The notes beneath the pieces were generated by a model. That model was not told the DNA's origin and ran no database searches. It saw only the letters and a program-made list of their open reading frames with translations. DNA of 64,000 bases from Morella rubra (lineage: Eukaryota > Streptophyta > Magnoliopsida > Fagales > Myricaceae), in assembly GCA_003952965.2 (NCBI GenBank), contig CM025854.1, positions 3,743,982-3,807,981 of the forward strand, given 5' to 3'. The translations under genes and the position numbers were made by a program. Positions within the stretch are counted from its first letter, which is position 1. Every line of letters begins with the position of its first letter. Of the stretch, positions 46,431-58,372 are shown piece by piece.

Positions 46431-47418
46431 TATACAAATACAAACAAAATTAATTTATAATTAAATATATTTAAAAAATGCAATCAATTTTTTACAAAAA
46501 AAAAAAAAAAAACTTCTGTAAAACTACAATCTACCTAAATCACGAGGCTCCTGTCAATTTTTCACAATTTTTTTTGCGAGGTAAAATCACTCAACTAACT
46601 CCATGGAAACTACAAAAAGGTCAATTTTTCACCTTTATTCCGGGTCACTCCGTTTTTTGGGCTGCTTTTTCTTTGTGGAAATGGGGAGTTGGGTAAGCTT
46701 GTTGATCAAATTTAAGTACCTGACGGAATAGTTACATTTCAAGTTGCGACCTAATTATGGTCATGAACCCACCCCTACACTACAGTGGATTGAGCTAAGG
46801 ATGGGGATTGTCTCCCGATCTAGACTTCTAAAACAATAAAACATGAGGCATAGCCATCAATCAATCTGACTAGACACTTTCATACACTTGGGAGTAAACA
46901 CTTTTTTTTTTTATTGCGAGTAAACACTTTATTGGCTCTTAATAACATTTTTTTAATGCATTTATGAATGATGATAATGAAACCTCCAAAGAAATTGATA
47001 GCGATTAAGGAGTTGGTAGGAGATTGGAAAGGTGTTGGCAGGAGATTGGACGGCTCATAGAGTTCAATTGTTCTGTTCGTCTCATGACCTTATACATTTG
47101 ATTTGGACATTTCCTCGTGGAAGACTGCAATGATCACAACAAATCACTTGTGCACTGCCCCAAAAAATACATTAAAATAATTATATAAAAAAGGAAGATA
47201 AAAAAGATTAAAAAAAGAGTATCTTCAAAGCATATGCCTGTAATTCCACCATCAGCATTGGATGAATAGATTTACCTGACAAGTAATCTGCAGGCACTGG
47301 AGCTCAAAGTAGATATATAGCTAAGCTACCTCAATTTCCAATGACTTATTCCCACATCAGTTGCAGGTATAAAAGCTGTGTACCAATTGGAACCCACATT
47401 TTGGTCTAGTCTTGGCAA

Positions 47419-47675
47419 TTATTTTGCAAATTTCCATACTTGATCCAGCAGTTCCTGCGCCCTTTGGGTCGTGTGCATGTCTGCCAGCGTCCGCACACAG
47501 TTACAGATATGTCCTGAAAAGAGATCCCCTCGAGTTCCCAATAGGGATAGCCGTGATTGCAAGGCATCTTTCTCGGCATTAGGTCCTAAGTAGGATATGA
47601 ATGTATCAAAACAACATGCAATTTCCTTGCCCAGGTTTGCCGGCGGTCGGTTCACAAGCAACCATGACAGCTGTA
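47419..47675 (-). CDS. unrecognised terminal coding exon or gene fragment
   Basis: A frame of about 84 codons reads LSWLLVNRPPANLGKE, then a helical Cys/Leu-rich stretch, and ends LLDQVWKFAK before TAA at 47419. A splice-acceptor-like CTACAG directly precedes the L codon near 47675, and the ATG upstream at 47700 is also in frame. Composition and amino-acid pattern (amphipathic helices, ordered Leu spacing) look coding. I could not assign a family or find further exons upstream; the next gene on this strand ends at 48526. It may be the last exon of a decayed gene or an ORF transcribed with the 3' UTR of the BTB gene. Confidence 0.35.
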
Positions 47676-47700
47676 GTAAGGCAATAATGTTTGCACGCAT

Positions 47701-48525
47701 TACAATTTACAGCCCAAAGCCGAAAAACGAAGGAGAATGGAGGCACTGCGAGGGCAAGCTTAAGCTGAATTGAGGAAACAAAAAACTAAAATGGTCAATA
47801 ATAACAGGGTCGTTGAGTAATCGACACTTTTACTTGAACAGAACTCTCAGATTACATTCAGTTTAGGTAGATATGCCGCTCAGTTTACGTAAACCTTTAC
47901 AGTAAATTAATATTTGAAAGTTAATCCGACGGTAAAATAAAGAATTTAAAGATATACAAATGATCGACAACAGAATGTTAAAGGTCTCTTCTTGCGAATG
48001 TTGTCAGTAAAACAAAGCAACATCTGAGCAGAACAGGGATCCAAAAGTGAAACTAGAAAAAAGGACATTTGACGAAGGAGGAATCGATTCATACAGCTTT
48101 CCATAGCACTATCAGCACATACACATCCTGAAATGTAAGGCCAGTTATCACAAAAAAGGAGCACCCTGAAATAATTTTAGTGCATAATGTTGAAGAAAAT
48201 TTCATATACTAAGAAAACAATTAGAAAGAAGCAGTCTTGATATTGCCTTGCATAACCAAGTATAACCAGTTTCATTCCCGTTGGTTCATAAGCCACCAAA
48301 TCTTGCACCTTTTCATTGATGACATCAAAAAGCAGACAAACTTTAGAAGGCAAAGCAAAGATAAAAGAAGTACATCGAGAGTTTATCTCATTTTCAGTAG
48401 CCAAAGAAATAGACGTCCATGAAGTACAAAATGAATCAAACAATGAAATCATTTACAGGGACAAAAAAAGATTCTGACTGGTTTCAGTGATCTGCATCTA
48501 CTAATCCCAACTGATCCCTTTGAGA
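47701..48525 (-). other. probable 3' UTR of the BTB gene and spacer
   Basis: No domain was recognised. Short minus-strand frames at 47946-48164 and 48177-48452 have no family resemblance and no clear splice context. Confidence 0.4.
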
Positions 48526-49917
48526 TCAAAATCCCCTCCCCGAACTCTGCCACACCTCAACATTTTGCTGATCCTTCCTGGTCACAAACATCTTGTTCCC
48601 TCCAAAAGCCAAGTTGGTTATCTTGGAACCTCCCATGTCGTTCACTCTCCCCAAAAAGTTCTTCCTAAAAACCCTGTTCCCAGACCCATCTCCACTCTTC
48701 TTTGAAGAGCTCAACGCTACCTCGCTCCAGAGCTCTAGATTCCCTCCCTTTGTGCAAAACACTTGATTCCCATGACTCTCAATCTTGCACCCAACACCTT
48801 CCTTCTTCCCATTCACCACTTTTCTCTTATCCCCAAGACAAACCCATGGATTCTCAGCTCCAAAATTACGCAAATCCGCGAAGAACACCTCACCAGTGTT
48901 CACACCAACCTTGAAAATCCCTGGTAAATTATCCGAAACCGTCACATCTGAAAAACAATCAAGCTGCTCCTTAAGCTCCCAAACTACATTACCCGACCTT
49001 ATATCCCAGAATTTTATGCTACCCAATACCCCTGAAGGCCCACTGTGAGACCCAGATGCCATTAACAAGCTATAACACGAAACCCAATTCAACTTTGTGG
49101 CGGGGAATGCAGAGTCAATATCAGCACCATAAATCTCATTTTGACCAATCTCAATCACCGGACTGAAACTCTGCAAATCATAAACCATAATCGAATTCGA
49201 ATTCCGGCGACCTGATTCGAAACTAGCGAATAGGAACTCGGGCGAGGACCCGATTGCTTGCACCGTCGAACTAGACCTCGTCATATTCTCCCAATTCAAG
49301 CTCTCTTTCACTAACCCCTTTTGAAGATCAAGAATTTGAAGTCCCGAGAAATCGGTAGCCCCGGCGGCCGCCACGGACGGCGATATCGCCAGCAGAGAAT
49401 CAACCGCCGTGAATTGGGTCAGAATTGTTGACTTCCTCCTCAACGACCAATCAAACGAGGTGATCTTGCTGCCGTGCGCCACGTGCATCGACCCGCACGG
49501 CGTCGTAGCGATAGCGGACGGCGAATCGCGGCCATTAAGCGCCAGAACCAGCGACTTCTCCAGGTTAAACGCGTCGAACTGAGACGGGTTCGAGAGCGAA
49601 TTCAGCAAAAGGGGTTCGATGCCGTAGAACTCGGATTCAGAAATCAGGTCTTGGATGTCGAAAGCCTTGGCCTTGGACGGAAGATTACCGGTTCGGAGAA
49701 GTGAAAGGAGGATTGAGAAGAGCTCCGGGTCTCGGTCGATGAACGGTGCGCCGGATTGCGAGTCGAAAATTCTAGAAATCAGGGATTCTGAGCCGGCGAG
49801 GGATAGGGTTTGCTTGGTGGTCTGGAAGATCTGACCACCCACGTCGAGGGTGACTATGTTAGACTCCGGTTTGGATAGGCCAGCCCCGTTCGGCAATGAG
49901 CCCACGAAAGGTGGCAT
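48526..49917 (-). CDS. BTB/POZ (KCTD-type) protein with WD40-like C-terminal half, 463 aa, intronless
   Basis: Residues about 19-115 form a T1/KCTD-class BTB domain: NIVTLDVGGQIFQTT, the IDRDPELF turn and LLRTGNLP. The remaining ~340 residues look like a degenerate beta-propeller, with repeats such as GSIKFWDIRSGNVVWEL and NLELWSEV. The architecture matches the plant group annotated as BTB/POZ domain-containing At5g41330-like. Plant proteins of this sort are proposed substrate adaptors for CUL3 ubiquitin ligases; this role is by family analogy. The frame is open from ATG to stop without introns. The start is supported because MPPFVGSLPNG directly precedes the conserved BTB strand. No defects were seen. 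Confidence 0.92.
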   Translation of the reverse strand: MPPFVGSLPNGAGLSKPESNIVTLDVGGQIFQTTKQTLSLAGSESLISRIFDSQSGAPFIDRDPELFSILLSLLRTGNLPSKAKAFDIQDLISESEFYGIEPLLLNSLSNPSQFDAFNLEKSLVLALNGRDSPSAIATTPCGSMHVAHGSKITSFDWSLRRKSTILTQFTAVDSLLAISPSVAAAGATDFSGLQILDLQKGLVKESLNWENMTRSSSTVQAIGSSPEFLFASFESGRRNSNSIMVYDLQSFSPVIEIGQNEIYGADIDSAFPATKLNWVSCYSLLMASGSHSGPSGVLGSIKFWDIRSGNVVWELKEQLDCFSDVTVSDNLPGIFKVGVNTGEVFFADLRNFGAENPWVCLGDKRKVVNGKKEGVGCKIESHGNQVFCTKGGNLELWSEVALSSSKKSGDGSGNRVFRKNFLGRVNDMGGSKITNLAFGGNKMFVTRKDQQNVEVWQSSGRGF

Positions 49918-50189
49918 ATTCCAATATCCCCCGCACTACCACAGGAAAGAAGCCCTGGAAACTGAGAAGAACAGCTGAAAATTTAGCAGAGAGAAATGCA
50001 CCAGGAATTTGTCGAGTGGGAAAATATGTTGACCGAGAAAGAAACCAGATGGGCAACTATAAAGCAGAACCACGGTGTTGTTGGTGGGGCCCGTGGCTGC
50101 CCCAAGCTTCTGGAAGTCAAGAAGGGCGTGGAGGCTTTATGTCATCCAGAGGGTAGAGGGAATGGACCACTTGGGTATTTTATTTAAAG

Positions 50190-51335
50190 AAAGTCGGAAA
50201 ATTTTCCAACTCTCTACAAGCTAATAGCCGTCCAAGATGGACCAAAATATTTGGCAGTTTCATGAGGCGAGGGCTTACGTCTGAAACCTAAACAGGCTCG
50301 ACCAAAAGAAAAACCCTGGACGGAGGCGGCTGCAGGTAGAGGAATCTTCTCCCTTGGCGTGCTTGGAGTTGGAGTAGTTGGTTTTGTTATTTCTTACAAT
50401 TTGAAAAGAATTATTATTATTATTTTTAATCTAGAAACCAATAATTGTACAATTTACTAGTAGTTCCACAAGGCACTCAACTGATGGGCTGAGGCATGAG
50501 GTTGTCTCATGTCTGAAGGAAGACAAATGGCATAGCCACACACGTGGTCCCAATCAACGCATGGAAAATTGACAAATAGCATCTCCAGTATCCAATTCTT
50601 TGCTTGCAGGATGAGAAAACCAACGAAGGATCTGGGTCTTACAGCACCTGGGGTAAAAGCTGCCGTGATCCCCAAATTTGTACCGGGAAGTAAATCTGAA
50701 TCTTATCAAAAAAAAAAAAAAAAAAAGAAGATGAATCTTCCCCCCTAAATGGCAGAATTTGCACGCATCCCCATTTTGAGGTGTGTCAATTCTCGAGTCA
50801 TGTGTGTCGGAATTCCCCGCGCTTCACCTTGTTAAGAAAAAAAAAAAAAACTTACTAATACCACAGAAGCATTCCAATGGATTTCATACAAGCTGTATTG
50901 ACAAGAAAAACATACTTCAGAAATCAAAATTCATCACTTAGAGCACTGTTACTATATTATCACTACCATTATAACTGTTATATTGCCATTTATACTACAT
51001 ATGAAAAGGCCGATGACACAGACAACTAAAGGCAGCTGCCAAATTTTGTTTCGGCCTCAAGCACTGCAAAATAACAAATATATATACATTATCCATACAG
51101 GTCTTTGACAACATATGCCTGTCTTCAGGCCAGGAACTACAAAAGGCCTCCATACCTGGGTCAGTCATGTCGTATATCTTCGACTAAAATCTGAAACCTC
51201 TCTACAATTCGATTCAGCAAATTCTGAAGCTGGGTTGCAACCAACTGGTCCGCAATCCAATGTCATGCGGCCAATTCTTGCCATTCTCCATGAACATGGA
51301 GGCATCTAGCAAGATGTATACAGTATACTAGTTAG
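50190..51335. other. spacer between the BTB and Pro/Ser-rich genes
   Basis: It includes a poly-A tract near 50708-50725 and a short stretch (about 50600-50645) resembling an exon of the neighbouring gene, listed separately. The rest is probably BTB promoter and the neighbour's 3' UTR. Confidence 0.4.
50457..50690 (-). pseudogene. possible decayed fragment related to the adjacent Pro/Ser-rich gene
   Basis: On the minus strand a ~41-base segment around 50605-50645 matches the neighbouring gene near 51830-51870 at about 80% by eye, including shared words GTGCTGTAAGACCC/ATGCTGTAAGGCCC and TGGTTTTCT. In protein terms, FTPGAVRP with GFL parallels LTPDAVRP with GFL. The rest of the frame, to the stop at 50457, shows no resemblance. 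This could be a relic paralogue or coincidence. Confidence 0.25.
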
Positions 51336-54300
51336 TTAGCTCACACCTGGCTGTATCATTGGGAAGAAAGACCAATTCTTTGTTGGTACACCCTCCTTCC
51401 CGACAACCTTCTCGTTTGCCCACCAGTCGGAGCCAACATTAGGCCTACACGAGTCTCCTCCATCAGTATGGTCAAAATTGAATTCTTTAGCCGAGCCAAG
51501 GGTGATGGACCGATGCTTCTGGTGGTGCTCTGCCTCCTCCCCATCGTCGGGAGATTTCTCTGGCACAGCATTGGAGGTCTCACCAACACGGCACACGTCA
51601 CAGTTCTCCATTTCAGTAGGATTTTGTCTTTCAGCGTTTTTTACATCTTTTAGAGACTCAGATATGGCCTCAGCCAATGGCAAGGGCTTCTTATGAACAC
51701 ATCTTCCATCATCTTCGGCATTTAACTCAAACGAGACCCTACGGTTGACAGCAACCTCATCAACCCACCTTCCATTGTCTGGATGCCAGCGTGCAAAAAC
51801 TTCAGAAATCTGGCCATTTAGAAGAAAACCATCGCGAGATGTGGGCCTTACAGCATCTGGTGTCAATGAACCAGAACCTTGATTTGATTTGCATTCACGA
51901 GTGGACAGCTTATAGAGGCTCAAGAGCTTGGGAGGGTCACCTGTTCGAAACTCGAGAAAATGGGGACCACAGGCAGAAATTTCATGGTCTGGGAAAGGAG
52001 ATGAGGTACCTGAACCTGAGATGCCAGAGCTTGGGGATATTAACTGACCAACTGGGCTTCCAGGGTGAAGTTGATAAGACTGGAATTCCCATTGGGATAA
52101 TGGGAATTTTTTACAAGCCTCACTATTCCCAAAATTGGGGTCAAGAAGCTGAGCAAATGGCACCTCAGGTGAGGAAGGTGTAGTCAAGTGCACTGACTCT
52201 GGAGGCGGAGTGAAAGGAGCAGTTGATGGTTCTGTGGTGAAGGTTGAGAAAACAGGAGGTGAGACTAACTGGGTTTCATGGGCGTAAGGGCCTATTGCAA
52301 AAATTGAGGCAGGACCCCTGGGAGAGTACATACTTGCAGAAATAGAGGTAAGTGACAATAAACCCACTGGTGATTGTGTAGCAGAGGGGGGTTCTGATTG
52401 AAGGAAAGATGCTGGAGAGGAGGGAGGGGCAACAAACGGAAGAACTACTGCAGGTGCTTGGATAATATTTTCAGATGCAGAAACATTAGTTCCCGACGGT
52501 GTTGTTTCAGGAACGACAGCATGCCCCATCCGCTTTTTAGGACTTTGAGATCCAAAGCACCAATATATGCTCCAGCAGCTGCCCCATCTTCTCTTCTGCA
52601 TGTGACCAAATATTATGAGCAAAAACAATTGTTTCAGAAGAAAAAACATTGCCAGTAATTACCTGAGTATTAACTGAACTGATATCTGATTCTAAATAAG
52701 TTCCAGCCTCTAGAATACATAAACTAAGCCACCCCAAAGGGAAATGAAAATAAAATCCTCAGTCTATCTTTGAACCATGAAACTGAGGGATGTTAGAATA
52801 AGACATTTCATGTCATTTTTATAGCTAGCAGAACTTTGGGTGAATTGAAGAGTAAAGATAGATTTGTAAGCAATTGCACACGTCTCATGGGGATACCCAT
52901 TACCAGAACAACAAGAAAAATCACCACTTTGAAAACTGCCTGGGTACATTTTAAGGCCACGGGTGATCAGGAAAAGCTTCAAATTGTCAAGAGATCAAAA
53001 TTCATGCTTGTTAGATTCAATCTATTCTGAGTACGAGTCAGAATTTGTTGGTAGGGTTTTCCAAGCATTTAGGGCTTAAATGCTTGCTTCTCATTTTCTT
53101 CCTATGACAGCAGCCATAAACTAGAGAATATGCAAATTCACCAAAGCCTATCATCTCCAAAAATTAAAAGCCATTTTTAACCTTCAACATCAGGTTTTAT
53201 GCGCCCAGGAACTGACCCCTACTGCAGGAGGTTGGCCTGTGTGATAACTACGGAACACCAACCAAAACCCCCACCCTGCAGCCATGACTCATTTCACAAG
53301 AAATGTATTCCAAACGCACGATCTACATGCTTAAATTTTAATTGCAAGAGTACTCCAATTGAGGAACTTTCGTCAAAAACTCCCCAACTTACAAAATCTT
53401 GAGAAACTTTAGCCCAAAAGCTATAGCCTATCACTATAACACTGCACAAACCTCATCTACAACAGTACTAATAATAATGAATTAATCAAATAAAGGAATT
53501 ATATGAAGAGCCACTATCTTGATTCTACCCCAAACTTCTCCCTTAATAAGTAGATCCTATAAAATGAGTGCAACTAGAAGCAAATCCGGGCCTTCCTGTC
53601 AACTCTTCAGTATTTGTCTTTGTATTACAACCACCACCATAGTGGCTCTGCCGCTCTGCCTCTACAGAAACGTATTTCATGCTCTCGGCAAAATTCGTTT
53701 TTTAGTTACCAGCAGTGGAAAATAAATTCTTGCAATTTTTACCAAATTGAACAACAACCATACAAACTCAAAAGCTCAGGGACGTACTCCAACAAACCCC
53801 AAACCATGAAACTAGTCCTCACATTCCTGAAGTACCAAATCTGAACTAGTTCTTAAGCTGCGGAAACTCATCTAGCCCAAACCAAACCCGCAGACCTCCT
53901 CATCAAAAAGTCAATCTTCCAAGTCTACACCGAAGAATCTCGAAACACTTTAGGAAATAGTTCCATAGCTTTTGCAAAGCAGAATTTACGTAATTTTCTT
54001 TCCTCTCGAAAAAGCAGCTTTTCTGTGTTCCTGGAAATACAACTAAATAGTTCGTGATCATTATCAACTGAAAACCCAACCAAAAAAAAAGTGTTCGAAA
54101 TCTCTAACAATCATTACGAGACCATTTTTCTTAAGAAAAAAAAAACATAAAGTTAACCATGCAAGCAAACAAAATGAAACAGATCTCATATCTCCTACCT
54201 CAAAGTTATACATATATTGTTTCAAAAAAATTGCATTTGAATAGCAAACAACTTCGATTAAACCAAAAAAAACGCAAACTTTATTGGTAAAAGAAAACAA

Positions 54301-54441
54301 ATTGATTAACCATGGTAAGATTATTACCTGAACTGAGGCTTGAGGAATACGATTCTCAGCCGATGCGATCGCAGTAGCAGCAGCGCTTATAGTCTCCAAA
54401 GCGTTGTTTACAGCCCTCGAATCTCCATTCGCACCTCTCAT
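51336..54441 (-). CDS. plant-specific Pro/Ser-rich (hydroxyproline-rich-like) protein, 2 exons, 457 aa
   Basis: Exon 1 is 54441-54328 (38 codons, MRGANGDSRAVNNALE through ASVQ) and exon 2 is 52595-51336. The 1.7-kb intron is phase 0 and GT-AG. After the junction comes the family block KRRWGSCWSIYWCFGSQSP, then a low-complexity Pro/Ser region with SPASFLQSEPPSATQSPVGL and PASIFAIGPYAHETQLVSPP. SGSLTPDAVRP and RVSFEL follow, and the tail ends MIQPGVS. This matches the uncharacterised plant family often labelled hydroxyproline-rich glycoprotein (At5g52430/At4g25620-like). There is no signal peptide, so secretion as a true cell-wall glycoprotein is unlikely. Molecular function is unknown. The start was chosen because the internal Met precedes the conserved N-terminus; an in-frame upstream ATG at 54534 exists. 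Confidence 0.88.
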
Positions 54442-54808
54442 CTCCGCTTTTCTCGATGAGAAACACCTAGTTATGACTCTAAGTCGTTGTTTTTCATTCA
54501 CCAAAGCGGAATCTCTGCGCCGAGAAAGTGTCAAAATTTTCTAGAGGAAATGGAGATTGGAGAGAGCAAGGGAGTGAAAGGACTTGGGATTTCTAGGACT
54601 AAAAGAAATCTAAAAGTGGAAGATATAAAAAAAAAATGAAAATATAATAAGATCTTAGAATATCTTGTGCAAAGTAGCGCTTCTGAGGTCAAACACGGCA
54701 ATGACTTTGCTTTCTACACGTGATGACCCGATCGCAGTAGCACGCGCTTCTCCATAAATCCTTCTCAAAAATTGATACCTAGTATTAAATTGTTGTGCCT
54801 AAATTATC

Positions 54809-54938
54809 CACTATAGATCCACATACTAGTATGAATTTGAATTTAATATATATTGTTAAATCATATATATTTCCATATAACATTGGGTTTTTTATACACT
54901 ATAGATCCACATACTAGTATGAATTTGAATTTAATAAC
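54809..54938. repeat. 40-bp direct repeat, 88-bp spacing
   Basis: The 40-bp unit starting CACTATAGATCCACATACTA occurs at 54809 and again at 54897, identical through GAATTTGAATTTAATA. The palindrome ACTAGT lies in each unit. Confidence 0.9.
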
Positions 54939-57900
54939 ATTGTCATATATATTCCTATACATTGCAAACTGTCTAATATGAAATTGAAACGCTCATTTAG
55001 TGATCGAATCGCCGAATTTTAAATTTGCTCATTTCAGACATGATGAGAGAGACATAAATGATTGAGTGCCTCGAAAACCTTCTTGAGGGTAGTTTGGTCT
55101 TATCACTGTAACCCAAGCAGAAAGCCAACTGTTGTAATTAGATTTGTCTTACCGAGGAAACCACACCTTTCTTAGGTCTTTTGTCAAATATGATGTGCAC
55201 GTGTGCACATCCACTTTCGCGATGGCTTTCGTGCACAGCACCTTCCACTGCCTAGGATTGGGCCCCATCCTCCAAAATTCTCCCCCTTTACCAGCCACCA
55301 CTTTAAACTAACTTGCACGGCTGGTCCATCTCTCACTTACCCCGCAACCTTTTGTTAATAATCTCTCTGAAATTGATGCCCCAAATTTCTCTCTTCTCTT
55401 TTTTTTTTTTTTTTTTACTTTCTTTTGGATTCAGACCTGAAGTGTTGCAGTGAGGTGTATTTGAAGCAAAAGAGCCTTTTTGTGGGTAGCTTTTCTTTTC
55501 TGGGTTCGCATTTGGCACTTTTGCATATTATGATTCACTCGGTTTCATACTAGAGTTATAAAGGCCGATTTACTTTCTGTGGTGCTTTTTTTTTTTAATC
55601 TTTTACGTTTCTTTAGGAAAAAGATTTGGATTTCTTTTGCTCATATACGACTATGAAAAAGCCCAATCAACTCCTAATTAGGTCGTGGGTCCACCCAACC
55701 ATGCCACAATTAGATACTTCACGCAACACAATAAGCACTAGACTTTTTGGGGGTAGCTTGATGGGTGTTGTTGTCATGGCCTACCAATTACACCACATGT
55801 TATTGTGCATGAAAACAGGGAATTATTTGATCTTAGAAAGAGAGAGAAGCAAAACAATTGAAGTATGCATCAGAGAAACTTCTCTTTCTAGAGAGCACTT
55901 CTCTCTAGAATTCCTTCCCCCTTTCTCAACTGCCCCCTCCCTCACCGCCCTCTCCAGAGGAGCTCTTCCCAGCTCCCTCCCTCCCTTTTCTACTGCTTTC
56001 TTGTGGCCGGATATATAAAAAAAAATCCCACTTTTTCGATAAATCTTTTGGGATTTTTTTTTTCGGCGAACTTGGAGTTCAGATCTAGACGCACATTAAG
56101 GTCTTTCAGCACACAATCGGCAGGGACAACTTCTCTAGTATATGGCGTCCATCTTTGTCCACTGTAGAAGCCGACTGGACGACGCATGGAGGCTCACACG
56201 CTTGCCTTTTCATCACCCAATTTGAGCTGCTTCGATGCTCTCCGGTATGCATGCATTGTGCACCTTTCTGCCCTTTAGAGCTTGTATGACCTTTTGGCCC
56301 TATGCTCGTTGCTCAGTGTGATTAACCTTTTTAAAAATTATGATTGGTGAATATTTTTTTTTAAAAATGAGATAAATGCATTTTTTACTTTTCAACTGAG
56401 GGCGTCACGACACTTTACACATCAAATTATCATTTTTGTCATATTGCACCTACTAACTACTAATTTTAGACATTTTATACCCTCTCTCAAAATTTTTGTA
56501 AATTTGAACGGAAAGTGATTTTTGGTGTGTGAAACGATGATTTAGTTTCCACATCTTTTTTGGCATGTATTTTTTTTAGAGGATAAAACCGTTGCTTCAC
56601 AAGTTAAAAAATCACTTTTTATTTATATTCATGTGAAAATTGGTCTAACAATGCAAAACGTCTAACATCAGTAATTGGGAGATTCAATACATCAATAATA
56701 ATAATTTATAGAGCAAAGTGTCTTGACACTCATGTAAAGTGTGTAAAGTATGTTCATTCTAAAAAAACCAACATTTTGAAGTATCATGTAACCTAATAAA
56801 TTAGTGTGCGGTTGATGTCATTGGTTCATATTTAAATATCTAACTGACTTGATGAGTGAATGATAAACAACTCGTATATGCAAATGTTACCTATGTGCGA
56901 TCAAGATACAACACTAGATTGAATGTTTTGCGTTTTTAGACACTTAATTTGTTGAAAATGTAAAGTCCCACATTGCTAAAGTAATGTATTATGAAAGTTC
57001 AATGTAACCAAAACAGTTATAACATTTAATTGGGAGACTGGACACAAATAATGGCTCGATAACCAACCACCCATGAGATTCTTCTTACTAGAATGACCAA
57101 CATTTGCACTCATATTAACTAATAAATTGTGTGCTGTTGATGTGTGAGACAAACAAAAATTAATCACTTGAGTGTACGGAGTTTAGCCCAAATGAGCACT
57201 TTAATCCATCCAAGGATAAACAACATCGTAATTTCGTAAGAAAAGGGACATTAATGAAATATAAAATTTGTAAATGGTCCCACATTGCCAATTGTGGTAA
57301 TTAGTTGGCTCAATTTAAAAATTTTTAATTCTTATTTCTTACAAATTGAATGACTATACATACAAAATACTTTTTGTTTTCATATACGAACAAGCTATGA
57401 TTGCCCCAGATAAGGCTTGAGTGGCAAGCAGTGAGCTACTTTTGACCCAAAGCAGTGAGCCAGCTCAAGCGGTAGGCAGTTTAGCCGGCTGTTTTGAGAC
57501 TTTACCCCCCTGCAAGGCTTAAAGTAAAAGTAATGCTTAGAGGAATTTTTTTATAATATATTTAAAGTTTTTTTTTGTGAAATAAATTTTGTATTAAGGC
57601 CTTAAAAATGGTTTATGCTCAGAATTCGTGGGTAACTCTATTTTGGGAAAGAATTTATTAAGTTTTTATTACTACAGAAGAATTTTTAGACAAATATCTA
57701 TTTAAAAAATTATTTTTATTATATTAAAATAATAAAAAAATCCACCATCTTTGGGGAACTATGATTGTCATTTACCAATTATTGCATGAATCGAATATTG
57801 TAGTTTATAGGTCAAAAGAAGTGCAAGGTTCATTTCCTACTGTCGCTTTCTTTTTTGCCTTGGATGGAAGGAAAAGGTGGACCAGGAAGTAGTTTCATCA

Positions 57901-58372
57901 GCCATGGGTTTCCATTTCTTGCCCTCTGTGATTTTAAAGGGTTTAATATATTGTTAACTAGTGACTTGGTGTGGGTGGCCTCAATTGCTTGCAAGTTTAA
58001 AATTCCCAACAACACTAGAGCATTATTTTAGGGGCTAATTCTGGCACGTAACTTGAAGAACAGGGTTAACCGTGGCAACATTTTTTTTTACTAGATTGAT
58101 AATACAATGGTAAATCTCAATTATCATTTAGGAAAAAATTACACTTTTCACTCACAAACTATTACACATTTTGCATTTTGCATTTTAAACTATCATGTTT
58201 GAGATATTGCACCCACAAACTACCAATCCCTAACACATTATGTCATATGTCTATATTTTTCGTCAAATTGGATGGAAATTGACTTTCTAAAAAATAAAAA
58301 TGACAAATATGCCCTTAAATGTGACATGCTATTTAACTTTTTTAGGGCATAATCTACAGTTTTATTTTTTTA
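54939..58372. other. gene-free stretch up to the assembly gap
   Basis: A 130-codon frame at 55626-56018 has no recognisable domain. The 56380-56530 and 58130-58372 segments belong to the same loose class of non-coding repeat as 44262-44420. The remainder is AT-rich with no exon seen. Confidence 0.5.

Larger units (their letters stand above)
42656..47418. other. gene-free stretch with simple repeats
   Basis: It contains a (CT)n run, an (AT)n run and a ~97-bp tandem repeat, listed separately. The 44262-44420 segment resembles the non-coding repeats at 56380-56530 and 58130-58372 (phrases such as CTTTGCACCTAAACTACC and TATTGCACCCACAAACTACC). Small frames here show no known domain. Confidence 0.5.

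Noticed and set aside
55626-56018. 130-residue plus-strand frame with a Pro/Ser-rich end
   Set aside because: No domain and no splice partners were found. The end is a CT-rich low-complexity stretch, so it is probably chance.
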